A stretch of 64,000 nt of DNA from assembly GCF_004116725.1 (NCBI RefSeq), contig NZ_PDKG01000001.1, positions 62,001-126,000 of the forward strand, written 5' to 3'. The DNA comes from Arcobacter sp. CECT 8986. GTDB taxonomy: Bacteria; Campylobacterota; Campylobacteria; Campylobacterales; Arcobacteraceae. Below are positions 52,008-62,036 of the stretch, piece after piece. How positions within the stretch are numbered: position 1 is the first letter of the stretch; each line of letters begins with the position of its first letter. The position numbers were made by a program, and so were the translations under genes. The notes under the pieces are model-generated. The model ran no database searches and was not told the DNA's origin. It was given only the letters and a program-made list of their open reading frames with translations.

Positions 52008-53240
52008 ATATGCATAAACAAAAAACAAAAAAATCAAAACATTTAATACTATAAAAAATATCTTTTTATATATAGCTAATAAAGATACAACAGAATAAAA
52101 AATCACAAAAGATAGACTTACATTCACATCATAACTACTTATCTTAAAACTAAGTAAGTTAAGTAAATACTCATCAAAAATTCCACCATATCCAACAATA
52201 TGTAAAAACATCATCACAGGATAAAATATAGTAAAAAGTAAAGTAATTATAAATGATAAAAGTTGTGCATATGAAGTAATAGAAAAGAAATAATGCACAA
52301 AAGGATTCATTGCCATAAATATCCAAATATTAAAGAATATAAGTATAAATAGTTTTGATTTATGTTGAAAATAGAACAAAAATAAATATACATAAAAAAC
52401 ACCAATAATAGAAAACCATAAAGATAAAGAAAATATATATTTAGGATAAAAAGCAACAATCAAAGATAGTGTAAAAGCTAGAGTATTAAAAGATAAAATC
52501 TTTATATTATTTCTTAGAAAAAAAACTCCTAAAATAAACATAATAAATGCTCTTAAAAAAGATGGTACAAAATCAATAATTATTAGATATCCAAGTAAAA
52601 ATAAAGAACATAATATAAGCAAATCAAACTTTATATTACGATAATTAAAAATTGCACTATGCAATGGTTTGTAGAACAAAAATAGTAAGTTATAAATAAA
52701 AAAACAAAACAATCCAAGGTGAAAACCAGATATAGCAATAAGATGTGAAATTCCAAGCTTAGAGAAATATTCTCTTAGTTTCATAGATGTAGGTATAGCT
52801 AAAAATATAGCTTGAAAAAACTCATTTATAGTATCATCTTTATGTTGATTTACTATATTTGAAGATAATAAAGCTTTAATTGAGTTTTGCTTTTCAATCT
52901 TTTCTATAAAAAGAGCTTTTGCAAAAAATCCTTTTAAATAATCATAAAAATTTATATATTTACTTATAAAAAGAACTTCTAAAAGATCATTCTTTTTAAA
53001 ATCTTTTGTAGTTTTTGAATAAAAAGTAAAATCACTATTTTTTAACTTTAAGATTTTATAATTATTTTTTTCATATATATTTACTACTTCTACTTGTGTA
53101 GTAAAAACTTCATCAACTAATATATTTTTATAGTTTATGTACTCTTTCATTACATTAAAACAAAAAATAGTAATTAGTATGACTGATAGTATGAGAAATT
53201 CTTTGGAATTTTTTAGAAGGTTATTACTCTCTATATTCAT
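52002..53240 (-). CDS. comEC: ComEC/Rec2-family DNA uptake channel, short form
   Basis: A 412-residue membrane protein with the competence core KLGISHLIAISGFHLGLF and DFVPSFLRAFIMFILG. There are about nine helices and a small N-terminal soluble (OB-like) part around residues 45-100. It lacks the C-terminal metallo-beta-lactamase-like domain of long ComEC proteins, as is common in Campylobacterota. It would import single-stranded DNA across the inner membrane. Confidence 0.87.
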   Translation of the reverse strand: MNIESNNLLKNSKEFLILSVILITIFCFNVMKEYINYKNILVDEVFTTQVEVVNIYEKNNYKILKLKNSDFTFYSKTTKDFKKNDLLEVLFISKYINFYDYLKGFFAKALFIEKIEKQNSIKALLSSNIVNQHKDDTINEFFQAIFLAIPTSMKLREYFSKLGISHLIAISGFHLGLFCFFIYNLLFLFYKPLHSAIFNYRNIKFDLLILCSLFLLGYLIIIDFVPSFLRAFIMFILGVFFLRNNIKILSFNTLAFTLSLIVAFYPKYIFSLSLWFSIIGVFYVYLFLFYFQHKSKLFILIFFNIWIFMAMNPFVHYFFSITSYAQLLSFIITLLFTIFYPVMMFLHIVGYGGIFDEYLLNLLSFKISSYDVNVSLSFVIFYSVVSLLAIYKKIFFIVLNVLIFLFFVYAYL

Positions 53241-53284
53241 AAGAAGAGTATAACAGTAAAGTGTTTAAAAAATAATTTTAAAAA

Positions 53285-54706
53285 TTATCTATATCTTATA
53301 TGATTTTTACCATTTCTTTTAACTTCATATAAATATGAATCTGCTTTATGTAAAATCTTATCAATATTATTAGTATCTTTATTATCACTGATACCAAAAC
53401 TAGCGGTGAAATTAAAAAATCTATCTTTATCTAATATGATTTTTGTTTGTTCAGTCTCTTTTCTAATAGCTTCTACTTTTTTAATAACTTCATCTGTTGA
53501 AATATCACTAAAAGCTATAACAAACTCTTCTCCCCCTATTCTTGCACATAAATCATTATGAGAGATATGTTTTTCTAGTATAGAAGCAAATTTTTTAAGA
53601 ACAATATCACCAATATCATGTGTATATTTGTCATTTATTTGTTTAAAGTTATCCACATCAATCATAACAATATGAACTAAATCTCTTCTAAAAATTGTAT
53701 CTTTTAACAGTTTTTGAACTTTTATAAAAAAGCTTCTTCTATTGTCTATTTTTGTCAAGAAATCTTTATAAGCTAGTTCATGTAACTCTTTGTTTGATTG
53801 TTTTAACTCTTTTGTTCTTCTTTGAACATCTCTTTCTAATTTTTCAGTATAGTTTTTAGTAATAATTTGATATCTATATGATAAGTAAAATATTATTGCA
53901 AGTACTATTGCAATAATTATATTAAATATAAATGTTGTCTCTTTACCTTGAACAATATAATCTCTATAATTAGATACTTTTAATGTAGTGATATATTTAT
54001 CTTCTTCATCTCTTAGTTCTAAATAATTTTCAATAAAACTATTATCTTCTAAAGTTTTATATTTTACTTTCATATTATTTAGTTTTATTACTCCATCAGG
54101 AGAGTCAATCTCTTTGTTTACTAAATTTATAAATTGAAAGCTTGTATTAGTATATGAACTAATAGTGTTATTTAAAAGTTTTGCTGCATATAAATATCCA
54201 ACTTTTTTACCAGTATGGTCTGTTTTTAAAACAGAAGATTTTACAACATAATATATTTTTTTATCTAAAGCAATAATAGAATTTGCTTCGTCTTTATTTA
54301 AAAATAGTTTTTCAGTCTTATGAAAAAGTGTTTTTAGAGTGTCACTTTCTACACAGTCACAAAGTTTAATAACATTGTCAGTATTAGTATAAATTAGGAA
54401 CTCCATTGACAATATTTTTAATTGTTCTGCGCCATTTCTAAAGTTTCTATTTTTAAAGTTTGGCTCTTTACCTTGTAAGAAGTCGTATGCATCATCCCAT
54501 TTACTGTAAGTTTGAATAGTTGAGTTTAAAAATTGAGATTGAAGGCTTATATTTTTTACTAAATTTTTAACATCTTTTTTATTATGTACTGTTTCAATAG
54601 ACATATAATTATCTACCAAATACTTATGGCTAAATATATAAATAACATATAATAAAATAAAAAAAACACTTAAAAAAATAAGTTTAAGTTTTGCTCTTTT
54701 AAACAT
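53285..54706 (-). CDS. CHASE4-GGDEF diguanylate cyclase
   Basis: Membrane sensor that makes cyclic di-GMP. An N-terminal helix precedes a periplasmic CHASE4-like domain (residues about 38-250, with TIQTYSKWDDAYDFLQG), a second helix near 260-280, a short coiled coil (TEKLERDVQRRTKELKQSN) and a GGDEF domain with DFLTKIDNRRSFF, MIDVDNFKQINDKYTHDIGD and active-site RIGGEEFVIAF. No EAL domain. The RxxD-type inhibitory site is not obvious. Confidence 0.92.
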   Translation of the reverse strand: MFKRAKLKLIFLSVFFILLYVIYIFSHKYLVDNYMSIETVHNKKDVKNLVKNISLQSQFLNSTIQTYSKWDDAYDFLQGKEPNFKNRNFRNGAEQLKILSMEFLIYTNTDNVIKLCDCVESDTLKTLFHKTEKLFLNKDEANSIIALDKKIYYVVKSSVLKTDHTGKKVGYLYAAKLLNNTISSYTNTSFQFINLVNKEIDSPDGVIKLNNMKVKYKTLEDNSFIENYLELRDEEDKYITTLKVSNYRDYIVQGKETTFIFNIIIAIVLAIIFYLSYRYQIITKNYTEKLERDVQRRTKELKQSNKELHELAYKDFLTKIDNRRSFFIKVQKLLKDTIFRRDLVHIVMIDVDNFKQINDKYTHDIGDIVLKKFASILEKHISHNDLCARIGGEEFVIAFSDISTDEVIKKVEAIRKETEQTKIILDKDRFFNFTASFGISDNKDTNNIDKILHKADSYLYEVKRNGKNHIRYR

Positions 54707-54780
54707 TTATAGGCCTTAAAATAGAGAACAGTATTGTATTATAATTTATTTAAAGAAATATTAAAACAAAATAGTAATAA

Positions 54781-54812
54781 AAAAAGAGAAAAAAATAATT
54801 AATTCTCTTTTT
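54781..54812 (-). terminator. Terminator at the end of the ovoA operon
   Basis: AAAAAGAGAA (54781-54790) and TTCTCTTTTT (54803-54812) form a ten-base-pair stem that overlaps the ovoA stop, with T-rich sequence following in the leftward direction. Confidence 0.55.
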
Positions 54813-56895
54813 TCTTCCAAATACTCATTTGTGAAACTGTATGTTGAAATTTTCTTGATGTCTCTTTTATTACAAATAGAACATCAATTAAATCAACTAA
54901 TTCAAATCTATCTTCTAAATTATCTTTTAGTGTTTGTATAGTTTTCACCTCTTTATTCTCTTTATAATATCCACCTAACCAGTTACTTTTTGGTGTATAT
55001 TCTTCAAGCCATGTATAAGGAGATAGTATTACAAATAAACCATTATTATTGACTCTATTAGGAATATCATCTAAGAATTTTTGTGGATAATATAATCTAT
55101 CAATTAAATTTGAACAAAAAATCAAATCATAACCATTATATAGGCTTTTTAGATTACAAGCATCACCTTGCATAAACTCTACTTTTTCTTTAGTATCTTC
55201 AAGTCCCAAATCATCTAATGACACTTTTTTATCGTCAAATATTTCACCTTCAACTCTAACTTTATAAGTTAAGTTATCATATTTTTTTAGTTTTACACCC
55301 ACATTTATAAAGTTTGCACTAAAATCAATTCCTAACACTTTATCAAAAGTTTTTGCCAGTTCAAAAGTACTTCTACCAACAGAACATCCTAAATCCAATG
55401 CGCTATTTGTATTAATATCTTTTAAATATGGTTTTAATAATTCAACAGATTTTTTAGGGAAGTTTTCTACATTAAAGAACTCTTCTCCATAGTGAAACTC
55501 ACAATATTGTGAAATTAGTTCATCTGTTTCATATACATTATCATTTAATTTTGTTCTATATTCATTATCTGATTTTACATATCTAAAACCTGCATGTTGA
55601 AAGAAATGTTTTCTAAATGCATATCTTGCACTTTTTAAAGTCTCATTTCCTAAAGAGATAAAAGAACCGCCTTTCATTAAAGCATGTCTATCATCAAAAG
55701 TTGGAGTAGTAAAATCATCATATGCATTATGTGTTTTAAAATCATCAAAAGGATAAATAGGAGTAATACTCCATTGCCAAACATTTCCTTTTACATCATA
55801 AAAATCGCCAAATTTATATGTATCAACAGGTGTTTGATTAAAATATTTGAAACCTATATTTGCATCTGTATTTTCTGCATCTACATAATCATAAAGTCTA
55901 TAATATTCATCTTCTGTTGGAAGTCTTACTTCATAACCTAATTTTTCACTTTTATATTTACAAAAAGCCTCTGCTTCATAAACATTTATATCAACTGGAT
56001 AATTTAAAGGTAAAGGAACGATATTATTAATCTGTCTTAAATAATACTCATCATCTTTTTTTATCCAAAATGTCGGCATTTTTGCTTGTGTAAAATCAAG
56101 CCATTTCAATCCATCTTTTGAAAAATATTTTAGTTTTGAATATCCTTTATCTTTCACAAACTCTAAAAATTCTCCATTTGATACAAGATATTTGCTGGCT
56201 TTAAAATCTTTGATAGTAGCTTTATGATAAGAAAATTCGTTATCCCAACCATAAAAAATAGGATTTTCTCTATCTTTTTGAAGTATAACTTCTCCACCTT
56301 TTACATCAACTAATTCATTTTGTGGATACTGTTTACTATATTTAGTACAGTAAGAAAATGGTTCTTCTTCTATAAAATGAGAAATATTCAATTCTCTTAA
56401 AAGTACAGAAGATGTTTCAATATGAATATTTTCATGTTCAATTCCCATCAATATAACCCACATAGGACTATCCCAATTTATCGGCAGTGTAAACTCTAGA
56501 TTATCAATAATATCTAAGACAACCTCTTTTACCTCATCTCTATATTTTTTTACCTCATCAAACTCTGGCCACGAATAATTACTACTATTTAAATCATCCC
56601 AGCTCATCTCATCAACACCAATTGCAAAAACTGATTCAAGATTTTCATTTACTCTTTTTGAAAGTAATTTACTAACCATTAGTTTATTTACAAAAAAAGT
56701 AGCAGTATGCCCATAATAAAATATCAAAGGATGTCTTAGTCTATTTGGTTGTTTGTATATTGATTTTTTATCTTTTAGTAAATCAAATAGTTTTTCATCT
56801 AATTCATAAGTTTGAAGAAAATACTTTTTTATCTCTTCTCTTTTTTCTTCAATAGTTCCTTCTTGTAAATTTATGGTATCTGCTCTAAAATTCAT
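54799..56895 (-). CDS. ovoA: OvoA: 5-histidylcysteine sulfoxide synthase with methyltransferase domain
   Basis: Ovothiol biosynthesis enzyme of 698 residues. The N-terminal DinB-like region carries the iron ligands His63 (YYGHTATFF), His154 and His158 (GIEHENIHIE). The central formylglycine-generating-enzyme-type domain includes PVDINVYEAEAFCKYKS, VRLPTEDEYYRL, DVKGNVWQWSITP and HAGFRYV. The C-terminal methyltransferase domain starts near residue 475 with LDLGCSVGRSTFEL and carries the N-pi methylation activity of ovothiol A synthesis. It is last in a four-gene operon. A PLP-type sulfoxide lyase (OvoB) is not seen here. Confidence 0.92.
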   Translation of the reverse strand: MNFRADTINLQEGTIEEKREEIKKYFLQTYELDEKLFDLLKDKKSIYKQPNRLRHPLIFYYGHTATFFVNKLMVSKLLSKRVNENLESVFAIGVDEMSWDDLNSSNYSWPEFDEVKKYRDEVKEVVLDIIDNLEFTLPINWDSPMWVILMGIEHENIHIETSSVLLRELNISHFIEEEPFSYCTKYSKQYPQNELVDVKGGEVILQKDRENPIFYGWDNEFSYHKATIKDFKASKYLVSNGEFLEFVKDKGYSKLKYFSKDGLKWLDFTQAKMPTFWIKKDDEYYLRQINNIVPLPLNYPVDINVYEAEAFCKYKSEKLGYEVRLPTEDEYYRLYDYVDAENTDANIGFKYFNQTPVDTYKFGDFYDVKGNVWQWSITPIYPFDDFKTHNAYDDFTTPTFDDRHALMKGGSFISLGNETLKSARYAFRKHFFQHAGFRYVKSDNEYRTKLNDNVYETDELISQYCEFHYGEEFFNVENFPKKSVELLKPYLKDINTNSALDLGCSVGRSTFELAKTFDKVLGIDFSANFINVGVKLKKYDNLTYKVRVEGEIFDDKKVSLDDLGLEDTKEKVEFMQGDACNLKSLYNGYDLIFCSNLIDRLYYPQKFLDDIPNRVNNNGLFVILSPYTWLEEYTPKSNWLGGYYKENKEVKTIQTLKDNLEDRFELVDLIDVLFVIKETSRKFQHTVSQMSIWKKKEN

Positions 56896-56905
56896 AGTAT
56901 CCCTT

Positions 56906-59107
56906 TTATTTTATAGTTTCTAAAAATTCAATTTTATATTTATCTGAAAACATTTTGTATAGATTTATTATCTGTTTATGTTCATTTTCATCCATAGAAC
57001 TCCAATGATTTTCTAATTTATTTATATCATCATCTACATTTTTATTAGATAAGATTTTTGAAATAATATTTTCAATTAATAACATTCCCAATCTTTTTAT
57101 AGATGATGTCTCTTTAAGTATCTTAATTCCTATGTTTGTCATATCTTCAACTTCTATAAGCTTTTTTTGGTCTAAATCTTGCTTTGTTAATATATTTAGT
57201 GCTTGATTATGTAAAACAACAGGCATTTCATCTCTATCTCCAACAGAAGATTTTAAACTTATACCAATTGAGCCTAATTTTATTGATTTATCTATTATCT
57301 CACTATTTTTAACTTCACTTAATTGATACATCAATCTATATGCAATTGACATATTTACAAATGTAGCTCCATATTCAAATGCTCCTAAAGTTGGAATTGA
57401 TAAACATTTTTTATAATTTAATATGGCAAGTTTAAAATCCTCTTCCCACTCTGCATAATTTGCTTTTATATTATAATAATGCCACAACCATAAAGGTTCA
57501 TTATCTTCATTGTGTAAAAACAGCAACTCTTTTAGTTTAGAAATAGACTCTAAGCCCTCTTCTTTTTTATTTATATCTCTTTGGCTTACTATAATCCATG
57601 CTTTTCTTTGAAAATATCTAACTTGAGAATCTGTTGGCTTTTTATTTGTACTTAATTCAATAGAACTAGGTAAACTCTCATATGCTTTATCAAACTGCCC
57701 CATTCTTTCATATAATGAACATAAATTAACTGCATATTTATTTGGGTTTATTTCATATAAATAATTTACTATTAGTAAAGCTTGATTAAAATGTCCATTT
57801 CTTTCAAATAAGAAAATAAGCTTATTTAAAGCATCTATTGACAATTTTCTATAAATAGAGTTATTTGTCATATCAAAATCATCAATATTAGAAGAATCAA
57901 ACATCAAACTTGCAATATCAAACCAATATAAATCTATTAGTTCATAGTGCTGTTTTTCATATACTGTATCAATAAACTTTTCTAAGATAATTAAATATCT
58001 TTTTTCATCTAAAACAACATCTTTTACATAATAAAAAAGAATCAATAAAGATATTGGATTGTTAAAGTTTTTTACGCAAGTTTCTATATGATTTCGTAGA
58101 TGGTAAGACAATCTTTTTTGTTCATCTTCTAAGCTTTGTACTTTTACATTAGAAGTAAGATAAATTTGTAAAGACTTCTCTTGTTTTAAAAAGCAAAAAT
58201 CATCAAAACTTCTATTTATAAAGTTTTGAAATCCTGAAATTAACTGTGTATTATTAGCTTTTGTATCTTCTAAAAAGTTTCTTCCACAATACTCAAATAG
58301 CTCTAAAGATATAAATCTATTTTTATCCTCTTTTATTATTAAAGAAGAGCTAAGTTGCAATAGTTTAAATAGTTTTTGCTCTTTACTTGATAAAAGCACA
58401 TCTACACTATCATCTTCAAAAAAGTTTTTCTCTTTTTGAATATAGATATTTAAACACTCTAATTTTTTTAATCTTTTTTCAACAGTTTTTACTTGGTCAT
58501 TTCTTACATAAAAATTTACACTTATAAATCTTTTTAATATAGCTTTTATAACTATTTTCCAAAACCAATGTTCACTTGTAAGCAAATCAACATTATAAAT
58601 ATTTACTTTTGTTTTTTTATCTAGTGAACCTAACATTAAAGATAATCTTTTTAATCTTCTTGTATCTTTATTAAACCAAGATAGTAAAAACTCCTTAAAT
58701 TGAGAGCTTTCCCCATCTAAGATTGAAGGCATCATTACTAAACCTATAAAAAATAAAGCTACAAAAAAGAGTGAAACAGTATCGTTTAAACTCCATGAAA
58801 AAGGCATTTCAAAAAGAATCTTTTTTGAAATATCTTCATATATTGAAGCTGAAATTATTGCAAACATAATTACAAGTACAGAAATCAAGGAGAATATAAA
58901 AGAAGATATCTTTTTACTTATATTATAAAAAGAAGCTGAGTTTTTACAAACTTTAGAAAGATTTGCTTCAAAACTATCTATCGTATCTGCATTTATATAT
59001 GTGATATTTAAACAATTTTGCTCTTTTGAAACTATATCATCTACTTTTGTTTTTCTTGAAGTATTATTTAATGAAGATGTAATAATAGTACAATTACTTT
59101 TGTTCAT
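56906..59107 (-). CDS. Large membrane/TPR-like protein in the ovoA operon, function unknown
   Basis: A 733-residue protein with a short cytoplasmic N-terminus that resembles a nucleotide or signalling domain remnant, two closely spaced membrane helices (about residues 68-90 and 109-127), and a long helical C-terminal region with TPR-like pairs (NGHFNQALLIVNYLYEINP, LYERMGQFDKAYESL, EEDFKLAILNYKKCLSIP). I do not recognise the family. ATG at 59107 is preferred to GTG at 59113 since AGAGGG lies five bases upstream; it overlaps the gamma-glutamylcyclotransferase-like gene and precedes ovoA by ten bases. Confidence 0.75.
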   Translation of the reverse strand: MNKSNCTIITSSLNNTSRKTKVDDIVSKEQNCLNITYINADTIDSFEANLSKVCKNSASFYNISKKISSFIFSLISVLVIMFAIISASIYEDISKKILFEMPFSWSLNDTVSLFFVALFFIGLVMMPSILDGESSQFKEFLLSWFNKDTRRLKRLSLMLGSLDKKTKVNIYNVDLLTSEHWFWKIVIKAILKRFISVNFYVRNDQVKTVEKRLKKLECLNIYIQKEKNFFEDDSVDVLLSSKEQKLFKLLQLSSSLIIKEDKNRFISLELFEYCGRNFLEDTKANNTQLISGFQNFINRSFDDFCFLKQEKSLQIYLTSNVKVQSLEDEQKRLSYHLRNHIETCVKNFNNPISLLILFYYVKDVVLDEKRYLIILEKFIDTVYEKQHYELIDLYWFDIASLMFDSSNIDDFDMTNNSIYRKLSIDALNKLIFLFERNGHFNQALLIVNYLYEINPNKYAVNLCSLYERMGQFDKAYESLPSSIELSTNKKPTDSQVRYFQRKAWIIVSQRDINKKEEGLESISKLKELLFLHNEDNEPLWLWHYYNIKANYAEWEEDFKLAILNYKKCLSIPTLGAFEYGATFVNMSIAYRLMYQLSEVKNSEIIDKSIKLGSIGISLKSSVGDRDEMPVVLHNQALNILTKQDLDQKKLIEVEDMTNIGIKILKETSSIKRLGMLLIENIISKILSNKNVDDDINKLENHWSSMDENEHKQIINLYKMFSDKYKIEFLETIK

Positions 59108-59666
59108 TAACACCCTCTTTTGCTAATTTATTTTGAATTGGGTCTGAGAATTTATATATTCCTTCTTTTAACTCAAAAGGAAAATCACTTAGGGTTTGTT
59201 GTTTATACTCTTTTACAAACTCTTCATCATAGTTTTCAAATGAATTAGTCAAAATATCAATATACTTAGAAGCAATAACACAATTTTCATCGCCCTTTTT
59301 TGCTATTTTTTCTTCATTTGTAGTCATAAAAGTAATTATATCTTCGTCAAGATTCACATTGGTTACATCTTCTTTATTTATAACTATATTTGAGTAGTTT
59401 TTTTCTCTTAGTTTTAATAACTCCAATTCTTCTTTAGTTATTTTTATAACTACTCCATTTGCATAAGAGTTTTCATCTTTTTGCAAGTTTAAAAATACAG
59501 TGCTTACCTCTTTTTTATCATCAAAATCAACTGTTTCAATTGCATTCCAAACTTTTTTTAAACCTTTAATTTTTACAGGTATTAAATCTTTGTATGAAAT
59601 CTCTCTTTTAAATGACTTTTGTGCACTATTTAAATTAATCAATGAGCCATATCCAAATAAATACAT
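59094..59666 (-). CDS. Gamma-glutamylcyclotransferase-like protein
   Basis: A 190-residue protein with the GGCT-fold substrate loop YGSL (residues 6-9) at the N-terminus, then a beta-rich core with VFLNLQKDENSYANGVVIKI and LELLKLREKNYS, in which the Glu of REKNY is placed like the catalytic Glu of the family. Members release 5-oxoproline from gamma-glutamyl compounds. Its stop region overlaps the next gene and its start abuts the RraA-like gene. The link to ovothiol suggests thiol or gamma-glutamyl turnover, which is inference. Confidence 0.8.
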   Translation of the reverse strand: MYLFGYGSLINLNSAQKSFKREISYKDLIPVKIKGLKKVWNAIETVDFDDKKEVSTVFLNLQKDENSYANGVVIKITKEELELLKLREKNYSNIVINKEDVTNVNLDEDIITFMTTNEEKIAKKGDENCVIASKYIDILTNSFENYDEEFVKEYKQQTLSDFPFELKEGIYKFSDPIQNKLAKEGVNEQK

Positions 59667-60145
59667 TATGCTAACTTCTCCTTTGTTACTACTATTCCAT
59701 CATTATCTATATAAATATAATCACCATTATTTATAGTAACATTATCAATTTGTAATTCACACCCTATTTGTCCATCTTTTTCATCATGATATTTTCTTGG
59801 ACATGTTCCTTTTGCATAAATAGCAATATCAAACTCTTTTAAGTTTTTTGTATCTCTTACATATCCATTAATTACAATTCCATTGTATTTATTATCATAT
59901 GCAAATTTTGTAAGTTTATCCCCTACAACTGCATAATATTCCATTTGAACATCTACAACTACAACTTTGCCTTCACCATTTACATCTCTTAATAATTTTA
60001 TTAAATCTTTATTGTGTTTATCTAACTTTACAGTTATTATCTCACCTTCGCATTTTTTTAAACCACCATATGATTTAAAATCTGCTCCTAAAACATTTAC
60101 CTTATCAAAATGATTGTCACAAATATCAGCTGTAAAAAAGTTCAT
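59666..60145 (-). CDS. RraA-family protein
   Basis: A 159-residue member of the RraA/HMG-CHA aldolase family. TADICDNHFDKV at the start, GKVVVVDVQMEYYAVVGDKLTKFA and YNGIVINGYVRDTKNLKEFDIAIYAKG with the Arg-Asp pair are the family features. E. coli RraA inhibits RNase E, while relatives are pyruvate aldolases; a GxxD-type metal site allows either. It is first in the ovoA operon. The start is ATG 60145 with AGGAGA upstream. Confidence 0.85.
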   Translation of the reverse strand: MNFFTADICDNHFDKVNVLGADFKSYGGLKKCEGEIITVKLDKHNKDLIKLLRDVNGEGKVVVVDVQMEYYAVVGDKLTKFAYDNKYNGIVINGYVRDTKNLKEFDIAIYAKGTCPRKYHDEKDGQIGCELQIDNVTINNGDYIYIDNDGIVVTKEKLA

Positions 60146-60267
60146 ATTATTCTCCTTTTAAAATATCAAACTAATTAATTATATTTTACTTATCTTAAAT
60201 TTAACCAAAATTAGATACTATTTTTACCTATCAATAATTACACACAAAACAAAAAATAGGTATATAT
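60146..60267. promoter_or_regulatory. Divergent promoter region between ovo and glutamate mutase operons
   Basis: 122 bp of A+T-rich DNA serve both operons. Ribosome-binding sites lie at each end (AGGAG leftward, TAGGT rightward). I see no clear operator palindrome and no conserved cobalamin-riboswitch core. Confidence 0.5.
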
Positions 60268-60675
60268 ATGAAAGTAGTAACAGGAGTAGTAGGTAATGAT
60301 ATACACGTTGTTGCAAATCGACTAATCGAAATATCGTTACAAGCAAGAGGGTTTGAAGTATTTAATTTGGGAGTTAATACTTACTTAGAAGAGTTTATAG
60401 ACGCAGTTATAGAAACAAATGCCGATATATTATTAATATCATCATTAAACGGTGAAGCAGAAGGCTGGTGTAGAGAGCTAAATATCTTAAAGTCTAAATA
60501 CAAATCTTTAAAAGATGTTGTTTTTATGTTAGGTGGAAACCTAGCAGTGGGAGAAGCAAAGACTGAAGATATCGTTCCAAAGTTTAAAAACTATGGATTT
60601 GATTTAGTTTTTCATCAGGTGGATTTAAATACAGGTTTAGATGAATTAGAAAAATATGTTAAGGCAAAAAAATGA
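60268..60675 (+). CDS. glmS: Glutamate mutase S subunit (B12-binding)
   Basis: The small, cobalamin-binding subunit of methylaspartate (glutamate) mutase, which with the E subunit interconverts glutamate and 3-methylaspartate. The base-off/His-on site is Asp11-x-His13-x-x-Ala16 (GNDIHVVANRL); the usual final Gly of DxHxxG is Ala. LISSLNGEAEGWCREL and FMLGGNLAVGEAKTEDI are the other two cobalamin contacts. The 135-residue length is typical. Overlaps the next gene by four bases. Confidence 0.92.
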   Translation: MKVVTGVVGNDIHVVANRLIEISLQARGFEVFNLGVNTYLEEFIDAVIETNADILLISSLNGEAEGWCRELNILKSKYKSLKDVVFMLGGNLAVGEAKTEDIVPKFKNYGFDLVFHQVDLNTGLDELEKYVKAKK

Positions 60676-62036
60676 GTTTACTGCAAGAAGAGAGAGAAAT
60701 AATTGTCCAAAATGAGTATGCAGATAATTTTGATTTTTCAGAAATAGAAGAGTTTGTAAAAAACGCAAGCAAAAATCTTTTTATCTCACACAATTTTAAA
60801 AATAGCGATAAAATGCTTGTTCAACCAAGAGGTGGTTTTCCTACGTATCAAAAGCAATTTGCATTAAATGAATTTTTTGTAAAAGCAAATGTTGATGTTT
60901 TACCTTTGACTATTGATTCAAATACAAGACTTAATGACTATGCAATGTCTAAAAAAATGTTGAGATTAAGTGAAGAAAATGAAGTAGATATGTTAAATGG
61001 TTATCCACTTGTAAATCATGGATATAGAACAACAAGAAAGATGATTACACACTTTGATAAACCAGTTAGTTTAAGACATGGAACACCAGATGCAAGACTT
61101 TTAGTTGAAACAGCTATTGCTTCAGGTATTTTTGAAATTGAAGGTGGACCAATAACTTATCTTCTACCATATTCAAAAAACTTTCCAATTGACAAAGCAT
61201 TTTTATACTGGAAATATGTAGAAAGAGTTTGTGCAAAATACTCTACTTTAAATGAACCAATAAATAGAGAATCTTTTGGACCACTAACAGCAACACTTGT
61301 TCCACCTTGTATTACTATTGTGATTCAGTTACTTGAGATGCTTCTTTCTTTAGAAGAAGGAGTTAAGTCATTTTCAGTATCTTTTTCACAAAGTGGTTCA
61401 GTAAATCAAGATATAGTAACAAGTGCTGTATTAAAAAAACTTGCTAAATATTATGCAAAACAAATAGATTGTGAAGATGCAAATATTCATCTTGTTTATC
61501 ATCAATGGATGGGAGCATTTCCTTCAAACAAAGACTATTCAGAATCTTTAATAAACACAGCAACAGTAATTGCAAGTTTAGTTGGTGCTGATAAAATCAT
61601 CACAAAAACAAGAGATGAAGCCTTTGGAATTCCTACAAAAGAAGCAAATGCGAAAACAGTAGCAAATACACAATATACACTAAGAATATTAAATGGCTTA
61701 CCAAATATTGTTGATGAGAAAGAAGAAGAGATTCTGACAAAAGAAGTAAAAAGTATAATGGAAGCTGTTTTCAATGATAGTGCAGATACATTATGGAGAA
61801 AAGTATTTAATAGTGTAAAAAATGGAATTATTGATGTTCCTTTCTCTCCTCATATTATTAATAATAATGAAGTAGTAACAGTAAGAGATAAAAACAAAAA
61901 TATAAGAATTATAAAAAGAGGAAATCTTCCAATTAGTGATGAGTGTTTTGAGTATGAAAAAGCACAATGCGATTTAAATAAAGATGCAACATCAATAGTA
62001 AATGATATTATACATGATATAGGAATAATGCAATGA
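60672..62036 (+). CDS. glmE: Glutamate mutase E subunit (catalytic TIM barrel)
   Basis: Substrate-binding subunit of the adenosylcobalamin-dependent mutase. LVQPRGGFPTYQKQFAL, the arginine clamp region VSLRHGTPDARLLVE, FEIEGGPITYLLPYSKN and SVSFSQSGSVNQDI match the MutE/GlmE family. Length 454 is slightly shorter than the clostridial 483. A YHQWMGAFPSNKDYS segment and TKTRDEAFGIPTKEANA further support it. It needs GlmS, and the L protein downstream for reactivation. Confidence 0.93.
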   Translation: MSLLQEEREIIVQNEYADNFDFSEIEEFVKNASKNLFISHNFKNSDKMLVQPRGGFPTYQKQFALNEFFVKANVDVLPLTIDSNTRLNDYAMSKKMLRLSEENEVDMLNGYPLVNHGYRTTRKMITHFDKPVSLRHGTPDARLLVETAIASGIFEIEGGPITYLLPYSKNFPIDKAFLYWKYVERVCAKYSTLNEPINRESFGPLTATLVPPCITIVIQLLEMLLSLEEGVKSFSVSFSQSGSVNQDIVTSAVLKKLAKYYAKQIDCEDANIHLVYHQWMGAFPSNKDYSESLINTATVIASLVGADKIITKTRDEAFGIPTKEANAKTVANTQYTLRILNGLPNIVDEKEEEILTKEVKSIMEAVFNDSADTLWRKVFNSVKNGIIDVPFSPHIINNNEVVTVRDKNKNIRIIKRGNLPISDECFEYEKAQCDLNKDATSIVNDIIHDIGIMQ

